Below, piece after piece: positions 32,488-45,010 of a DNA stretch of 45,010 bases. The notes under the pieces are model-generated. The model was not told the DNA's origin. It saw only the letters and a list, made by a program, of their open reading frames with translations, and ran no database searches. Location: contig CACASB010000005.1 of NCBI GenBank assembly GCA_902535155.1, positions 1 to 45,010 of the forward strand, given 5' to 3'. The DNA is from an uncultured Pelagibacteraceae bacterium. Lineage in GTDB: Bacteria; Pseudomonadota; Alphaproteobacteria; Pelagibacterales; Pelagibacteraceae. A program made the position numbers and the translations under genes. Numbering within the stretch: position 1 is the first letter of the stretch; every line of letters starts with the position of its first letter.

Positions 32488-34254
32488 ATGTCAAAATTAT
32501 ATACAGGTGCAGAAATAGTTTTTAAATGTATGGAGGACCAAAAAGTTGAATTTATTTTTGGTTATCCTGGTGGCGCCGTTTTACCAATATATGATGAATT
32601 AAAAAATCACGATGACATTAAACATATACTTGCAAGACATGAACAAGGAGCAGGTCATGCAGCCGAAGGATATGCAAGGTCATGTGGAAAACCAGGTGTT
32701 GTATTAGTTACATCTGGTCCAGGCGCAACAAATGTAGTTACTGCTTTGACAGATGCGTACATGGACTCCATTCCACTTGTTTGTATTTCAGGACAAGTTC
32801 CAACACATTTAATAGGCACAGACGCGTTTCAGGAGTGTGACACAACAGGAATAACAAGACCGTGTACCAAACATAACTGGTTGGTAAAAGATGTTAAGGA
32901 TTTAGCAAAAACAATTCACAAAGCATTTGAGGTTGCCACTACAGGAAGGCCTGGACCTGTTTTAGTTGATATTCCAAAGGATATTCAATTTCAAAAAGCT
33001 AAATACACAAATTTTAAAAAACAAAAAAAACTAAACGGAAAATCAAATAATAGATTTTCACAAAAAGATATAGATAAACTTATCGATATGATGAGTAAAG
33101 CAAAGCAGCCAATATTTTATACAGGAGGTGGAGTAATTAACTCTGGCCCTAAAGCAAGCGAGAAATTAAGAGAACTAGTCTCTATCACTAGTTTTCCAAT
33201 AACTTCTACACTCCAAGGTTTAGGTTCATTCCCGGGAGATGACAATCAGTTTTTAGGAATGCTTGGTATGCATGGTACATACGAAGCTAATAATGCTATG
33301 CACGATTGTGATCTTATGATTAACATCGGTGCAAGATTTGACGATAGAATAACAGGTAAAATTGATGAATTTTCTCCTAAATCTAAAAAAGTTCATATAG
33401 ATATAGATCCATCTTCTATAAATAAGAACGTAAAAGTAGATCTTCCAATTGTGGGCGATGTCTCAGATGTAATTTCATTACTTATAAAGACAATTAAAAA
33501 AAATAAACCAAATTTTTTGAAGTCTAACAAACAAAATACTTCAAAGTGGTGGGAACAAATTGCAAAATGGAGATCAGTTAATTCTCTAAACTTTATTAAT
33601 AGTGATAAAACAATAAAACCCCAATTTGCAATTCAAAGACTTTACGAGCTAACCAAAAATAAAGATACATTTATCACAACTGAAGTAGGCCAACATCAAA
33701 TGTGGGCTGCACAACATTATAAATTCGATAAACCAAATAGATGGATGACATCGGGTGGGCTTGGTACAATGGGTTATGGTTTACCAGCAGCAGTTGGTGT
33801 TCAAATAGCTCATCCTGATAAGTTAGTGGTTGATATTGCAGGGGAGGCCTCGGTTCTTATGACTATGCAAGAAATGTCTACAGCTGTTCAGTATAACTTA
33901 CCAATAAAAATATTTATTTTAAACAATGAGTACATGGGAATGGTAAGACAATGGCAAGAATTACTTCACGAAAAAAATTATTCTGAGAGTTATACAGCGG
34001 CTCTACCAGACTTTGTAAAACTTGCTGAGGCTTATGGTTGTGCTGGAATAAGAGCAAAAACTCCAGATGAATTAGATCAAAAAATCCAAGAGATGATAGA
34101 TGTAAAAAAACCAGTAATATTTGATTGTTTAGTCGATAAAGAGGAGAATTGTTTCCCAATGATCCCATCAGGCAAACCTCATAATCAAATGTTGTTAGGT
34201 CCCAATGATCAAAAACAAAATAAAATTACAGGAAAAGGAAAAACTTTGGTTTAA
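32488..34254 (+). CDS. ilvB: Acetolactate synthase, large (catalytic) subunit
   Basis: A thiamine-diphosphate enzyme condensing two pyruvates to acetolactate, or pyruvate with 2-oxobutyrate, at the entry to valine, leucine and isoleucine synthesis. The ThDP-activating glutamate lies in R-H-E-Q-G-A-G-H-A-A-E-G-Y-A-R. The middle FAD domain has G-A-R-F-D-D-R. The C-terminal ThDP motif reads G-E-A-S-V-L-M ... N-N-E-Y-M-G-M, with Glu in place of the more usual Asp after Gly. Length 588 is normal. Its TAA shares a base with the ilvH ATG. The symbol ilvI would be equally valid. Confidence 0.96.
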   Translation: MSKLYTGAEIVFKCMEDQKVEFIFGYPGGAVLPIYDELKNHDDIKHILARHEQGAGHAAEGYARSCGKPGVVLVTSGPGATNVVTALTDAYMDSIPLVCISGQVPTHLIGTDAFQECDTTGITRPCTKHNWLVKDVKDLAKTIHKAFEVATTGRPGPVLVDIPKDIQFQKAKYTNFKKQKKLNGKSNNRFSQKDIDKLIDMMSKAKQPIFYTGGGVINSGPKASEKLRELVSITSFPITSTLQGLGSFPGDDNQFLGMLGMHGTYEANNAMHDCDLMINIGARFDDRITGKIDEFSPKSKKVHIDIDPSSINKNVKVDLPIVGDVSDVISLLIKTIKKNKPNFLKSNKQNTSKWWEQIAKWRSVNSLNFINSDKTIKPQFAIQRLYELTKNKDTFITTEVGQHQMWAAQHYKFDKPNRWMTSGGLGTMGYGLPAAVGVQIAHPDKLVVDIAGEASVLMTMQEMSTAVQYNLPIKIFILNNEYMGMVRQWQELLHEKNYSESYTAALPDFVKLAEAYGCAGIRAKTPDELDQKIQEMIDVKKPVIFDCLVDKEENCFPMIPSGKPHNQMLLGPNDQKQNKITGKGKTLV

Positions 34255-34802
34255 TGGCTAAATCTAAATCAGCTTATAGTGATCCAGGTAAAAAAGGAAA
34301 ATTAGATACTCATATAATAGTTGTATGGGTAGATAATGAGGCAGGGGTTTTAGCTAGAGTAGCCGGTCTATTCTCAGGTAGAGGATACAATATAGAGTCC
34401 TTAGCTGTTGCAGAAGTTGATCCCAAAAGAGGTATATCAAGAATAACAATTGTGACTACTGGTACGCCTCAAGTAATCGAACAAATAAAATTACAATTAG
34501 GTAAATTAATACCAGTTCATAAAGTTGCAGATTTTATGAGGGGTGACAAAAAAATTATCTTTAAGGAAATGGCTTTATTAAAGCTCGTAGGGAATACTGC
34601 TAAAAGAAATAAAGCACTCAAAGTTTGCAAAAAATTTAATCCAGTAGTATTAGACAAAACTCAAAAATCAGTTGTACTTCAAATAACTGCATTAAGAAGG
34701 GATATAGATACTGTAATGGGAGATTTAAAAAAATTTGGATTAGTAAGCGTGTCCAGAACTGGCGCAGTAGCTATGACAAGAGGAGCGGAAATTTTCAAAT
34801 AA
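34254..34802 (+). CDS. ilvH: Acetolactate synthase, small regulatory subunit
   Basis: The small subunit binds end-product (valine) through an ACT domain and activates the large subunit. The ACT domain is visible near residues 20-95 with N-E-A-G-V-L-A-R-V-A-G-L-F-S-G-R-G-Y-N-I-E-S-L. A second domain follows (about 100-175). Length 182 is slightly above the E. coli protein because of a lysine-rich N-terminal tail. It is coupled to ilvB by a one-base overlap. Confidence 0.96.
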   Translation: MAKSKSAYSDPGKKGKLDTHIIVVWVDNEAGVLARVAGLFSGRGYNIESLAVAEVDPKRGISRITIVTTGTPQVIEQIKLQLGKLIPVHKVADFMRGDKKIIFKEMALLKLVGNTAKRNKALKVCKKFNPVVLDKTQKSVVLQITALRRDIDTVMGDLKKFGLVSVSRTGAVAMTRGAEIFK

Positions 34803-35837
<1,035 letters not shown>

Positions 35838-35875
35838 AAAAATAACATATAAAACCCATTATTGATTATTTTGTT

Positions 35876-35903
35876 TTGCAATCTCTGCTAGAGATTGTAT
35901 TAT
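35876..35903 (+). promoter_or_regulatory. Candidate leuA promoter containing a perfect palindrome
   Basis: TTGCAA (35876-35881) and TATTAT (35898-35903) are 16 bases apart, and a perfect 8+8 inverted repeat with 3-base centre, CAATCTCTGCTAGAGATTG (35879-35897), fills the spacer. This is the layout of a repressor operator lying over the polymerase site. It could also fold as a hairpin, but no T-run follows, so a terminator for ilvC is less likely. Confidence 0.5.
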
Positions 35904-35928
35904 CCGACAAAAAAATAACTACAAATTA

Positions 35929-38539
<2,611 letters not shown>

Positions 38540-38545
38540 GATAAA

Positions 38546-39394
38546 ATGGAAACAAACAGAGATGATTTCATAATTGCAATCAGATCTGCCTTTTTAAAAA
38601 AAGGAACAAAACAAAGGTTCTCCTTAATTGTATTATTATTTTTTTCAGTAACTATTTTAACTTTAGTTAAATATAATTTTAAAGGAATAAATTATCTGAA
38701 AACAGGTCTAAATGAAATTGTTTACCGTGCTTCCTTTATAATTTCGGCACCAGAAAATTTTATTGTAAACACTTACAGATTAACAATGTCACATATTAAT
38801 TTGTATAATGATCACAAAAAACTTAAAGAAGATTTTAAAGCATTAAAAGCTAAAGAACTAAACAATAATTTTATCAGATCAGAAAATAAAATGCTTAAAT
38901 CTAAAATAGAAGATATTGTTGATATCTCTACTGAAATTTTAGCGAAGGTATTAGTAGATAAACAAAGCCCATTTCTTAAATCTATAATCGTTAATAGAGG
39001 AAGTAAAGACAAAGTAAAATTAGGTATGGCAGTTTTAGATGGAGAATTTTTAATTGGAAAAGTTGTAGAGGTTAATTATTTAACTTCGAGAGTGCTATTG
39101 TTATCTGACTTGAATAGCAAGGTTCCAGTGTCTGTTGAACCTAATAATATTCAATCTATTCTGACAGGGACTGGAGAAAGATTTGGTAAATTACAATATA
39201 TGCAATTAGAAAATTTTGAATTAAATAATGGCAACCAAATTTACACTTCGGGCTCTGGTGGAATTTTTAAATCAGGAATACCTATTGGTGAAATCAATAT
39301 AATTGATGACAGCAAGGAAAGTTATGTGTTGTTTCATTCAAATTTTTCACAGCTTAAATTAGTAAAAATTATTCTATACGAAAATGTAAATTAA
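38546..39394 (+). CDS. mreC: Rod-shape protein MreC
   Basis: MreC is a periplasmic scaffold activating PBP2-RodA. The 282-residue protein has a basic N-terminus, one membrane helix (about 24-41), a coiled-coil stretch (about 85-120, rich in K, E and L) and a beta-rich domain with the typical G-x-V-x-x-V ... S-R-V-L-L-L-S-D and late S-G-x-G-G-I-F segments. It starts six bases after mreB and precedes mreD. Confidence 0.94.
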   Translation: METNRDDFIIAIRSAFLKKGTKQRFSLIVLLFFSVTILTLVKYNFKGINYLKTGLNEIVYRASFIISAPENFIVNTYRLTMSHINLYNDHKKLKEDFKALKAKELNNNFIRSENKMLKSKIEDIVDISTEILAKVLVDKQSPFLKSIIVNRGSKDKVKLGMAVLDGEFLIGKVVEVNYLTSRVLLLSDLNSKVPVSVEPNNIQSILTGTGERFGKLQYMQLENFELNNGNQIYTSGSGGIFKSGIPIGEINIIDDSKESYVLFHSNFSQLKLVKIILYENVN

Positions 39395-39397
39395 ATT

Positions 39398-39910
39398 ATG
39401 AGTTTATCAAAACTACCATTTTCAAGAAAACTTTTATCATTAGGTCCTATTATTTTACTTTATATTTCAGTACTAAATGAGTTCGATTTTAATTATTTAA
39501 ATTTTAAATATTTTTCTTTTAATTTTCCTTATATATTAATTTTTTACTGGAGTTTAAAAGGAGAGGGCAGACTGAGCTATTTCTTAGTATTCTTTGCTGG
39601 ACTGCTCAATGATATTGTTGTTGGTTTGCCTTTAGGAATTAGTAGCGTTACTTATTTATTTATATGTGTTTTTGCAGTATATTTGAGAAATATTACCTTA
39701 AGAGTTAGCATAATTAAAGATTGGTTTTTTTTTCTCTTTACTATTTTAGTTATTAACTCAATTTTTTACTCAATTCTTGTAGTTTTTTTTAATGTTAAGA
39801 TTGATTATTACAATTTACTCTTTAATGTTTTCTATACTTTCTTGTTCTATTATTTTTTTTCTTATATTTTTGGTTATTATTTAAATTTACTTAGAAGGAC
39901 AAATGATTAG
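39398..39910 (+). CDS. mreD: Rod-shape membrane protein MreD
   Basis: A 170-residue, very hydrophobic protein with about five membrane segments. The sequence G-L-L-N-D-I-V-V-G-L-P-L-G in the second half matches the conserved MreD loop. MreD is part of the elongation complex, though its exact activity is unsettled. Position between mreC and mrdA supports the call. It overlaps mrdA by 8 bases. Confidence 0.9.
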   Translation: MSLSKLPFSRKLLSLGPIILLYISVLNEFDFNYLNFKYFSFNFPYILIFYWSLKGEGRLSYFLVFFAGLLNDIVVGLPLGISSVTYLFICVFAVYLRNITLRVSIIKDWFFFLFTILVINSIFYSILVVFFNVKIDYYNLLFNVFYTFLFYYFFSYIFGYYLNLLRRTND

Positions 39911-41873
39911 CGGCGGTTCAGATACTAGTTACAGAAAACAAAGTGTAGTTGGTAGAAGAATGTTTATTTTATCTGCTGCTAAACTTGTTGTTTTTGGGGG
40001 GATAATTGCACAGCTATTTTCACTTCAAATTAATCAAAACAAAAAATATCTAACACTCTCAGACAAAAATCGATTAAGAGAGTGGAAGCTTCCACCAATA
40101 AGAGGAGATTTTCAAGATTTTTTTGGAAATACGATTGCTGGTAATTTAAAAGTTTATCAACTTCACATAATACCTGAACAAGTTGAAAATTTTAATAATT
40201 TAATAATTAGAGTAAAAGATATATTAGAACTAGACCAAAAGACTTTTAACAAAATTATAAAAAAGAAAAACTCCCAGAAGCCATGGGAAACATTAATAGT
40301 TTCAGAAAATTTATCTTGGGATCAATTTGTTAAAATTAATTTTTATTTACATGAGCTATCAGGTGTAAAACCAGTTCTATCTGTGGCAAGAAGTTATCCT
40401 TACAATGAAAATTATACTCATCTTTTGGGTTATGTTGCACAAGCAAGCCCAAATGATCTTACGAAAAATGAAAAAATTAGAAAAAGACATGTACCCGGGT
40501 TAAGAGTGGGAAAAATTGGATTAGAAAGATCTTTAGAAAATGATTTAATAGGAATGAATGGAGTTCAAAGATATGAGGTCAATGCATATGGTAAACGAAT
40601 AAATCAAATTGATCATGTAGAAGGACAAAAAGGAAAATCAATAAGACTAACAGTTGATACAAAAATTCAACAAATGTGTAATGAATTATTAAAAGATAAG
40701 GCAGGATCAATAAGTGTTATGGATATATTTACTGGTGATATTCTTGCAATGCACTCTTCACCATCTTTTGATCCAAACTTATTTTTGTATGGTATCAGTT
40801 ATAAAGATTGGGAATTAATAAGAAATAATCCAAAGAAACCACTTATCAATAGATCAATTACTGGGTTATATCCTCCTGGCTCAACAATAAAACCAATTGT
40901 TGCTTTGTCTGCATTAGAAAATAATATTATATCTCCAAATTTTAAAGTTAATTGCTCCGGAAAAATTGAAATGTATGGTCAAACATATAACTGTTGGAAA
41001 AAGAAGGGGCATGGTGTTGTAAATCTTAGGGACGCTTTAAAAGTTTCATGTGATACATTTTTCTACGAAATGTCTAGAAGACTAGGAGTTGATCGTCTAA
41101 ATGAAACAGCAAGAAAATTTGGATTAGGCAATAAGGTTTTTAACAATATTTTTAATGAGGAGAAGAAAGGATTGGTTCCGTCAACTGAATGGAAAAAAAA
41201 TACTTTAGGGAAGGGTTGGGTTCTTGGTGAAACACTAATAACTGGAATTGGTCAAGGTTACATTCAAACTACACCTTTACAGCTATGTTTAATGACTGCC
41301 CAATTAGCTAATGGTGGTTTTAAAATAAATCCAAAAATAATTGTTGATAAAAGAAACCCAACTTTTGAACAAATAAAATCAATGATTAACAAAAACTTAG
41401 AAGAAAAAATAAAAGGCCCTGAATTTGATGATGCGATGGTAGATTTGGGAATTTCGACTAGTAAAGAAAATAATTTATATAAACCTCTTTTTAGAAACCA
41501 AGAAAATATAAAATTTGTTCTAGAGGCGATGTTTGCATCCACAAACGAGGTAAGAGGCACATCTTATTCATCGAGAATTGATAACAAAAAATATCAATTT
41601 GCAGGAAAAACTGGAACATCCCAAGTAAAAAGAATTACAGAAGCTGAAAGAGAACTTGATTTAGATATATCCCAAATTCCCTATGAAGATAGAGATCACG
41701 CTTTATATGTTGCATTTGGACCGTATAAAAACCCAAGATATGCAATGAGTATTTTTATAGAACACGGAGGTTCAGGGGGCTCAACTGCTGCACCAATCGC
41801 TAAAAAATTATTTAAAGTGGTTATAGATAGACATGATGAAAGGGAAAAATTAAACAAATTGGAAACAATATAG
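39903..41873 (+). CDS. mrdA: Elongation transpeptidase PBP2
   Basis: PBP2 cross-links side-wall peptidoglycan with RodA. An N-terminal anchor helix (about 20-42) leads to the pedestal domain (R-G-D-F near 67-70), then the transpeptidase domain: S327-T-I-K330 with the acylated serine, S382-C-D384 as the SxN-equivalent box, and K-T-G-T at 569-572. Length 656 is normal. The protein lies between mreD and rodA, which separates it from the ftsI fragment at the left edge. Confidence 0.96.
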   Translation: MISGGSDTSYRKQSVVGRRMFILSAAKLVVFGGIIAQLFSLQINQNKKYLTLSDKNRLREWKLPPIRGDFQDFFGNTIAGNLKVYQLHIIPEQVENFNNLIIRVKDILELDQKTFNKIIKKKNSQKPWETLIVSENLSWDQFVKINFYLHELSGVKPVLSVARSYPYNENYTHLLGYVAQASPNDLTKNEKIRKRHVPGLRVGKIGLERSLENDLIGMNGVQRYEVNAYGKRINQIDHVEGQKGKSIRLTVDTKIQQMCNELLKDKAGSISVMDIFTGDILAMHSSPSFDPNLFLYGISYKDWELIRNNPKKPLINRSITGLYPPGSTIKPIVALSALENNIISPNFKVNCSGKIEMYGQTYNCWKKKGHGVVNLRDALKVSCDTFFYEMSRRLGVDRLNETARKFGLGNKVFNNIFNEEKKGLVPSTEWKKNTLGKGWVLGETLITGIGQGYIQTTPLQLCLMTAQLANGGFKINPKIIVDKRNPTFEQIKSMINKNLEEKIKGPEFDDAMVDLGISTSKENNLYKPLFRNQENIKFVLEAMFASTNEVRGTSYSSRIDNKKYQFAGKTGTSQVKRITEAERELDLDISQIPYEDRDHALYVAFGPYKNPRYAMSIFIEHGGSGGSTAAPIAKKLFKVVIDRHDEREKLNKLETI

Positions 41874-41880
41874 GTATATA

Positions 41881-43005
41881 ATGCTTTATGAGACAGCACT
41901 TAGTGGTCAGACGACCTTTTTTCAAAAACTAAGGTCATTAGACTATATTTTGTTATTCTGCTTATTAATTCTTGGTGTTGTAAGTTCTTTGTCAATGTAT
42001 TCAACAGAAGGTGGAGAAATTCTATACCACACTAAAAGCCACTTAATAAGATTTTTAGTTTTCTTTTTAATGATGTTGATATTTTCTTTTGTAAATTTAA
42101 AGTTTTGGCATTCAACTAGCTACATTTTTTATTTTATAGTTTTATGTTTATTAATTTGGGCCTCTTTGTACGGTGTTAAGGCTTCTGGATCTCAAAGGTG
42201 GGTAGACCTGTATTTTATTAATCTTCAACCATCAGAATTAATGAAAATCGCTATAATAATGTGTTTTGCAAAATTTTATCACCGAACCCAAATTCATTTA
42301 GTCAATAACTTTAAAAATTTAATAGTTCCAATTGTAGTATTACTTGTACCGATTTTATTAGTTGTAAGTCAACCAGATTTAGGTACTTCAATATTAATTG
42401 GGTTAAGTGGTTTAGTTGTTTTATGGTTGTCAGGTGTTAATGCAAAATATTTTATATATTCCTCGCTTGTTTTATTAATATCTTTGCCATTTGTAATATC
42501 TTTTTTAAAACCATATCAAAAACTTAGAATATTAACCTTCTTTAACCCAGACAGAGATCCTCTTGGCGCAGGCTATCAAATAATACAATCAAAAATTGCT
42601 GTAGGCTCAGGTGGCTTATCAGGAAAAGGTTTTTTAAAAGGAACCCAGAGTTACTTAGATTTTTTACCTGAAAAACATACAGATTTTATATTTACTCTAT
42701 TTTCAGAAGAGCATGGGTTTATAGGTTCAGTTTTGTTACTTTTGTTGTATGCCATTATTATTTATAGGACTATAAAGATTGGGGCAGCAGCTAGAAGCTT
42801 TTTTGGAAAATTATTTTGTTATGGCTTTGCGTCTTCTATATTTATTTTTGTGACTGTTAATATGAGCATGGTTTTAGGACTACTGCCGATTGTAGGATCA
42901 CCACTTCCCATTATGTCTTATGGTGGCTCATCAATGTTAGCTACAATGATAGGTTTTAGTGTTGTAATGAGCACGAAAATTTATCAAAAGCAGATTATTG
43001 CATAA
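41881..43005 (+). CDS. rodA: Elongation SEDS glycosyltransferase RodA
   Basis: RodA polymerises glycan strands during elongation. The 374-residue protein has about ten membrane helices, the G-S-Q-R-W loop, S-Q-P-D-L-G-T-S, P-E-K-H-T-D-F with the catalytic aspartate, and P-I-M-S-Y-G-G-S-S. It parallels FtsW at 5552 but sits in the mre-mrdA operon, seven bases after mrdA. Confidence 0.95.
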   Translation: MLYETALSGQTTFFQKLRSLDYILLFCLLILGVVSSLSMYSTEGGEILYHTKSHLIRFLVFFLMMLIFSFVNLKFWHSTSYIFYFIVLCLLIWASLYGVKASGSQRWVDLYFINLQPSELMKIAIIMCFAKFYHRTQIHLVNNFKNLIVPIVVLLVPILLVVSQPDLGTSILIGLSGLVVLWLSGVNAKYFIYSSLVLLISLPFVISFLKPYQKLRILTFFNPDRDPLGAGYQIIQSKIAVGSGGLSGKGFLKGTQSYLDFLPEKHTDFIFTLFSEEHGFIGSVLLLLLYAIIIYRTIKIGAAARSFFGKLFCYGFASSIFIFVTVNMSMVLGLLPIVGSPLPIMSYGGSSMLATMIGFSVVMSTKIYQKQIIA

Positions 43006-43048
43006 TTTGTCGCGATAATTTTTTTTTCTCATGATGTAGGTTATCTAA

Positions 43049-44293
43049 ATGTCTAAAAACGAAGTTGCAATTATTGGTGCAGGTATACAAGGCGTTTGTA
43101 ATGCACTGTTTTTACAAAAAAAGGGTATTGATGTAACTTTATTTGATAAAGATGAACCAGGATGCGCAGCCTCCTATGGGAATGCAGGTCATTTTTCACC
43201 ATATGCTTCTTTACAATTAAACAGGTCCGATGTTTTGTCTGACGTGCCTGCTATGCTAATAAGCAACAGAGGACCATTGGCTTTAAAATGGAATTATTTT
43301 CTTAAAATGATTCCATGGTTTTCAAAATATATAATGAGTTGCTCAGAAAAAAAAATGATGCATACCGCAAAATACATGCACCAAATTTTGGATATTTCAT
43401 TAGATGCATATGATGAATTATTTGCTGATATTAATTTAGATGGCTTAGTTGAAAAAAAAGGAATTATGTATGTATGGGAAAAAAAAGGAATTAAAAGTAG
43501 AAAGATTGAGATTAATATTCGAGAAAAATTGGGAGTGAAACAAAAAATTTTAAGTCCAAAAGAAGTTCATGATTTGGAACCAAATTTAAAACCATTTTAT
43601 GATGGTGGAGTATTTTATGAGTACGCAAGACACGCAACAAATCCAAAAAAAATTATTGAAAAACTATTTGCAGATTTTTTAAAAAAAGGTGGAGTTTTTA
43701 AAAAAATAAATATTAAAAATATTAATTTTCAAGACCAAAAACCTATTTTAATTACAGAAAATGATAAACTTTTATTTGATAAAGTTGTTATTGCTTGTGG
43801 GGCATTTTCTAAAAAGTTAACAGATAAATTAGATGAAAAAATCCCTTTAGATACTGAAAGAGGTTACCATATTCATTTTAAAAATTATTCCAAATTATTA
43901 TCTAGGCCGGTTGTTTGGGCTGATAGAGGCTTTGGTATTACTCCTATGGAACAGGGTCTAAGAGTTGTTGGAACTGTTGAATTTGGAGGGTTAGAAAATC
44001 CTTTATCTAAATCAAGAATTAAGAATTTAATTTTAAATGCAAAAGACATGTTAAATGGTTTACCAGAAAGTGAAGATCATGACGATGAATGGTTAGGGTT
44101 TAGACCAACATTACCTGATTTTCTTCCGGTAATTGGGAAGTCAAAAAATTATAATAATGTTTATTACTCATTTGGTCACCATCATTTAGGATGGACATTA
44201 GGAGCAATTTCAGGGAAAATAGTCTCCAAAATGATTCTCGGTGAAAAAACTAATTTAGATTTATCTCCTTATAGTTCATCAAGATTTAATTAA
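43049..44293 (+). CDS. dadA: FAD-dependent D-amino-acid dehydrogenase (DadA-like)
   Basis: A 414-residue FAD oxidoreductase of the DAO superfamily. The dinucleotide loop G-A-G-I-Q-G is at 10-15, followed by the A-S-Y-G-N-A-G-H-F-S-P segment typical of DadA-type D-amino-acid dehydrogenases. The second FAD contact V-V-I-A-C-G-A-F-S and the late F-R-P-T-L-P-D-F-L-P-V-I-G and G-H-H-H-L-G-W-T boxes are also visible. It probably oxidises D-amino acids to 2-oxo acids with electrons passing to the respiratory chain. The substrate is not certain: related enzymes act on hydroxyproline or glycine-type compounds. It follows the cell-wall elongation genes after a 43-base gap. Confidence 0.85.
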   Translation: MSKNEVAIIGAGIQGVCNALFLQKKGIDVTLFDKDEPGCAASYGNAGHFSPYASLQLNRSDVLSDVPAMLISNRGPLALKWNYFLKMIPWFSKYIMSCSEKKMMHTAKYMHQILDISLDAYDELFADINLDGLVEKKGIMYVWEKKGIKSRKIEINIREKLGVKQKILSPKEVHDLEPNLKPFYDGGVFYEYARHATNPKKIIEKLFADFLKKGGVFKKINIKNINFQDQKPILITENDKLLFDKVVIACGAFSKKLTDKLDEKIPLDTERGYHIHFKNYSKLLSRPVVWADRGFGITPMEQGLRVVGTVEFGGLENPLSKSRIKNLILNAKDMLNGLPESEDHDDEWLGFRPTLPDFLPVIGKSKNYNNVYYSFGHHHLGWTLGAISGKIVSKMILGEKTNLDLSPYSSSRFN

Positions 44294-44301
44294 GGATTTA
44301 T

Positions 44302-45010
44302 TTGTCGAAAAATTACTTAGCTTATAGTTTACTTGTTTTTGCTACATTTTGCTGGTCAGGAAATTTTATAGTAGGAAAATTTGCTTATATAAATGAAGTA
44401 CCCCCTTTAACTCTAAATTTTTTTAGATGGATTTCAGTCTGGATAATATTAATTCCATTCACCTATAAAGAAATTTATTACAATTGGAATTATATTAAAA
44501 AAAATTTGCTTGTAATAAGTTTTATGGGATTAATGACAATAAGTACATTTAACTCCGTCGTATATTTTGCATTAAACTATACTCAAGTAATAAATGTAGC
44601 TTTAGTTCTAGCGGCTATTCCAGCAGTAACAATAATTTTTTCATCGTTCATGAAGGTAGACAAAACCAATATTTTTCAATTAATTGGATTATTTTTATCA
44701 GTTATAGGAATTAGTGCGATTATTTCTAACGCAGATATAAATAAAATTCTATCTTTAAATTTTAACAAAGGTGATCTTTGGATGTTGGTTTGTGTTATGT
44801 GTTGGTCGCTTTATTCGACATTACTCAAAAAGCATAGTTTTAAATTTTCACAATTTACATTAATACAATTAATGGTTTCGGTTGGAATTATATTTTTAAT
44901 ACCACAATTTTTTTATGAAAAGTCAATTGGACTAGAAACAAATTTTAACACATCATTTTTTATTATTCTTTTTTATGTAGTAATGTTCCCAGCGCTAGCT
45001 GCTTATTATT
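44302..45010 (+). CDS. EamA/DMT-family permease, N-terminal part (runs off the window)
   Basis: An open frame starts at TTG 44302, preceded at five bases by AGGA (44293-44296), and stays open for 236 codons to the right edge. It has about eight hydrophobic segments in two similar halves: F-A-T-F-C-W-S-G-N-F-I-V-G-K near the start, and V-C-V-M-C-W-S-L-Y-S-T-L-L-K in the middle, the repeated EamA signature. Such proteins carry small metabolites or amino acids across the inner membrane. It begins eight bases after dadA and may be co-transcribed, so a substrate related to DadA is possible (inference). Confidence 0.85.
   Translation, partial: MSKNYLAYSLLVFATFCWSGNFIVGKFAYINEVPPLTLNFFRWISVWIILIPFTYKEIYYNWNYIKKNLLVISFMGLMTISTFNSVVYFALNYTQVINVALVLAAIPAVTIIFSSFMKVDKTNIFQLIGLFLSVIGISAIISNADINKILSLNFNKGDLWMLVCVMCWSLYSTLLKKHSFKFSQFTLIQLMVSVGIIFLIPQFFYEKSIGLETNFNTSFFIILFYVVMFPALAAYY

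Noticed and set aside
35879..35897. Hairpin as a Rho-independent terminator of ilvC
   Set aside because: No T-run follows on the plus strand; the -35/-10 spacing around it fits an operator better.
43006..43048. Promoter before dadA
   Set aside because: TTGTCG is present but no -10 box lies at suitable spacing.

Overview
The window is a very A+T-rich, tightly packed bacterial chromosome segment. Most neighbouring genes overlap by 1 to 20 bases or are separated by a few bases, and no gene-free stretch exceeds 300 bases apart from the RNA gene described below. A two-piece (circularly permuted) tmRNA gene, a dcw cluster running into lpxC and bamD, the hflK-hflC-DUF2065-degP block, a MurE-MurF fusion and extreme compaction together point to an alphaproteobacterium, most likely of the SAR11/Pelagibacterales type. 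That placement is an inference from content and style, not from a database match.

Region 1 (1-14175, + strand) is the division and cell-wall cluster: the end of ftsI, a murE-murF fusion, mraY, murD, ftsW, murG, murC, murB, ddl, ftsQ, a shortened ftsA-like gene, then lpxC and bamD. ftsZ, normally between ftsA and lpxC in alphaproteobacteria, is not there. The FtsA-like protein keeps the start of the protein, the 1C (SHS2) domain and a possible C-terminal membrane-binding helix, but lacks the actin-like nucleotide-binding half.

Region 2 (14179-24907) is mixed housekeeping: ligA (+), an Xaa-Pro aminopeptidase and a UvrD/PcrA helicase (both -), an AsmA-like anchored protein (+), fumC (-), a MazG-like pyrophosphohydrolase (+), a small two-helix membrane protein (-), the permuted tmRNA gene (-) and thyX (+).

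Region 3 (24943-27890) holds a secreted 715-residue protein with five propeller-type repeats followed by a probable outer-membrane barrel, convergent with a short Mrp/ApbC-type ATPase.

Region 4 (27972-32449, + strand) is membrane protein quality control: hflK, hflC, a DUF2065 protein and a DegP-type protease, followed by miaA.

Region 5 (32488-37503, + strand) is branched-chain amino acid synthesis: ilvB, ilvH, ilvC and leuA. A perfect 19-bp palindrome sits between candidate -35 and -10 boxes before leuA.

Region 6 (37505-43005, + strand) is the rod-shape/elongation operon mreB-mreC-mreD-mrdA-rodA. A DadA-like D-amino-acid dehydrogenase and the first part of an EamA-family permease follow.

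The window thus carries both SEDS/PBP pairs (FtsW/FtsI and RodA/PBP2) and the whole cytoplasmic route from UDP-MurNAc and L-Ala to lipid II except MurA and the racemases. The strongest candidates for something unusual are the reduced FtsA with missing ftsZ, the tmRNA with a non-canonical T-loop and short tag, and the propeller-barrel surface protein.
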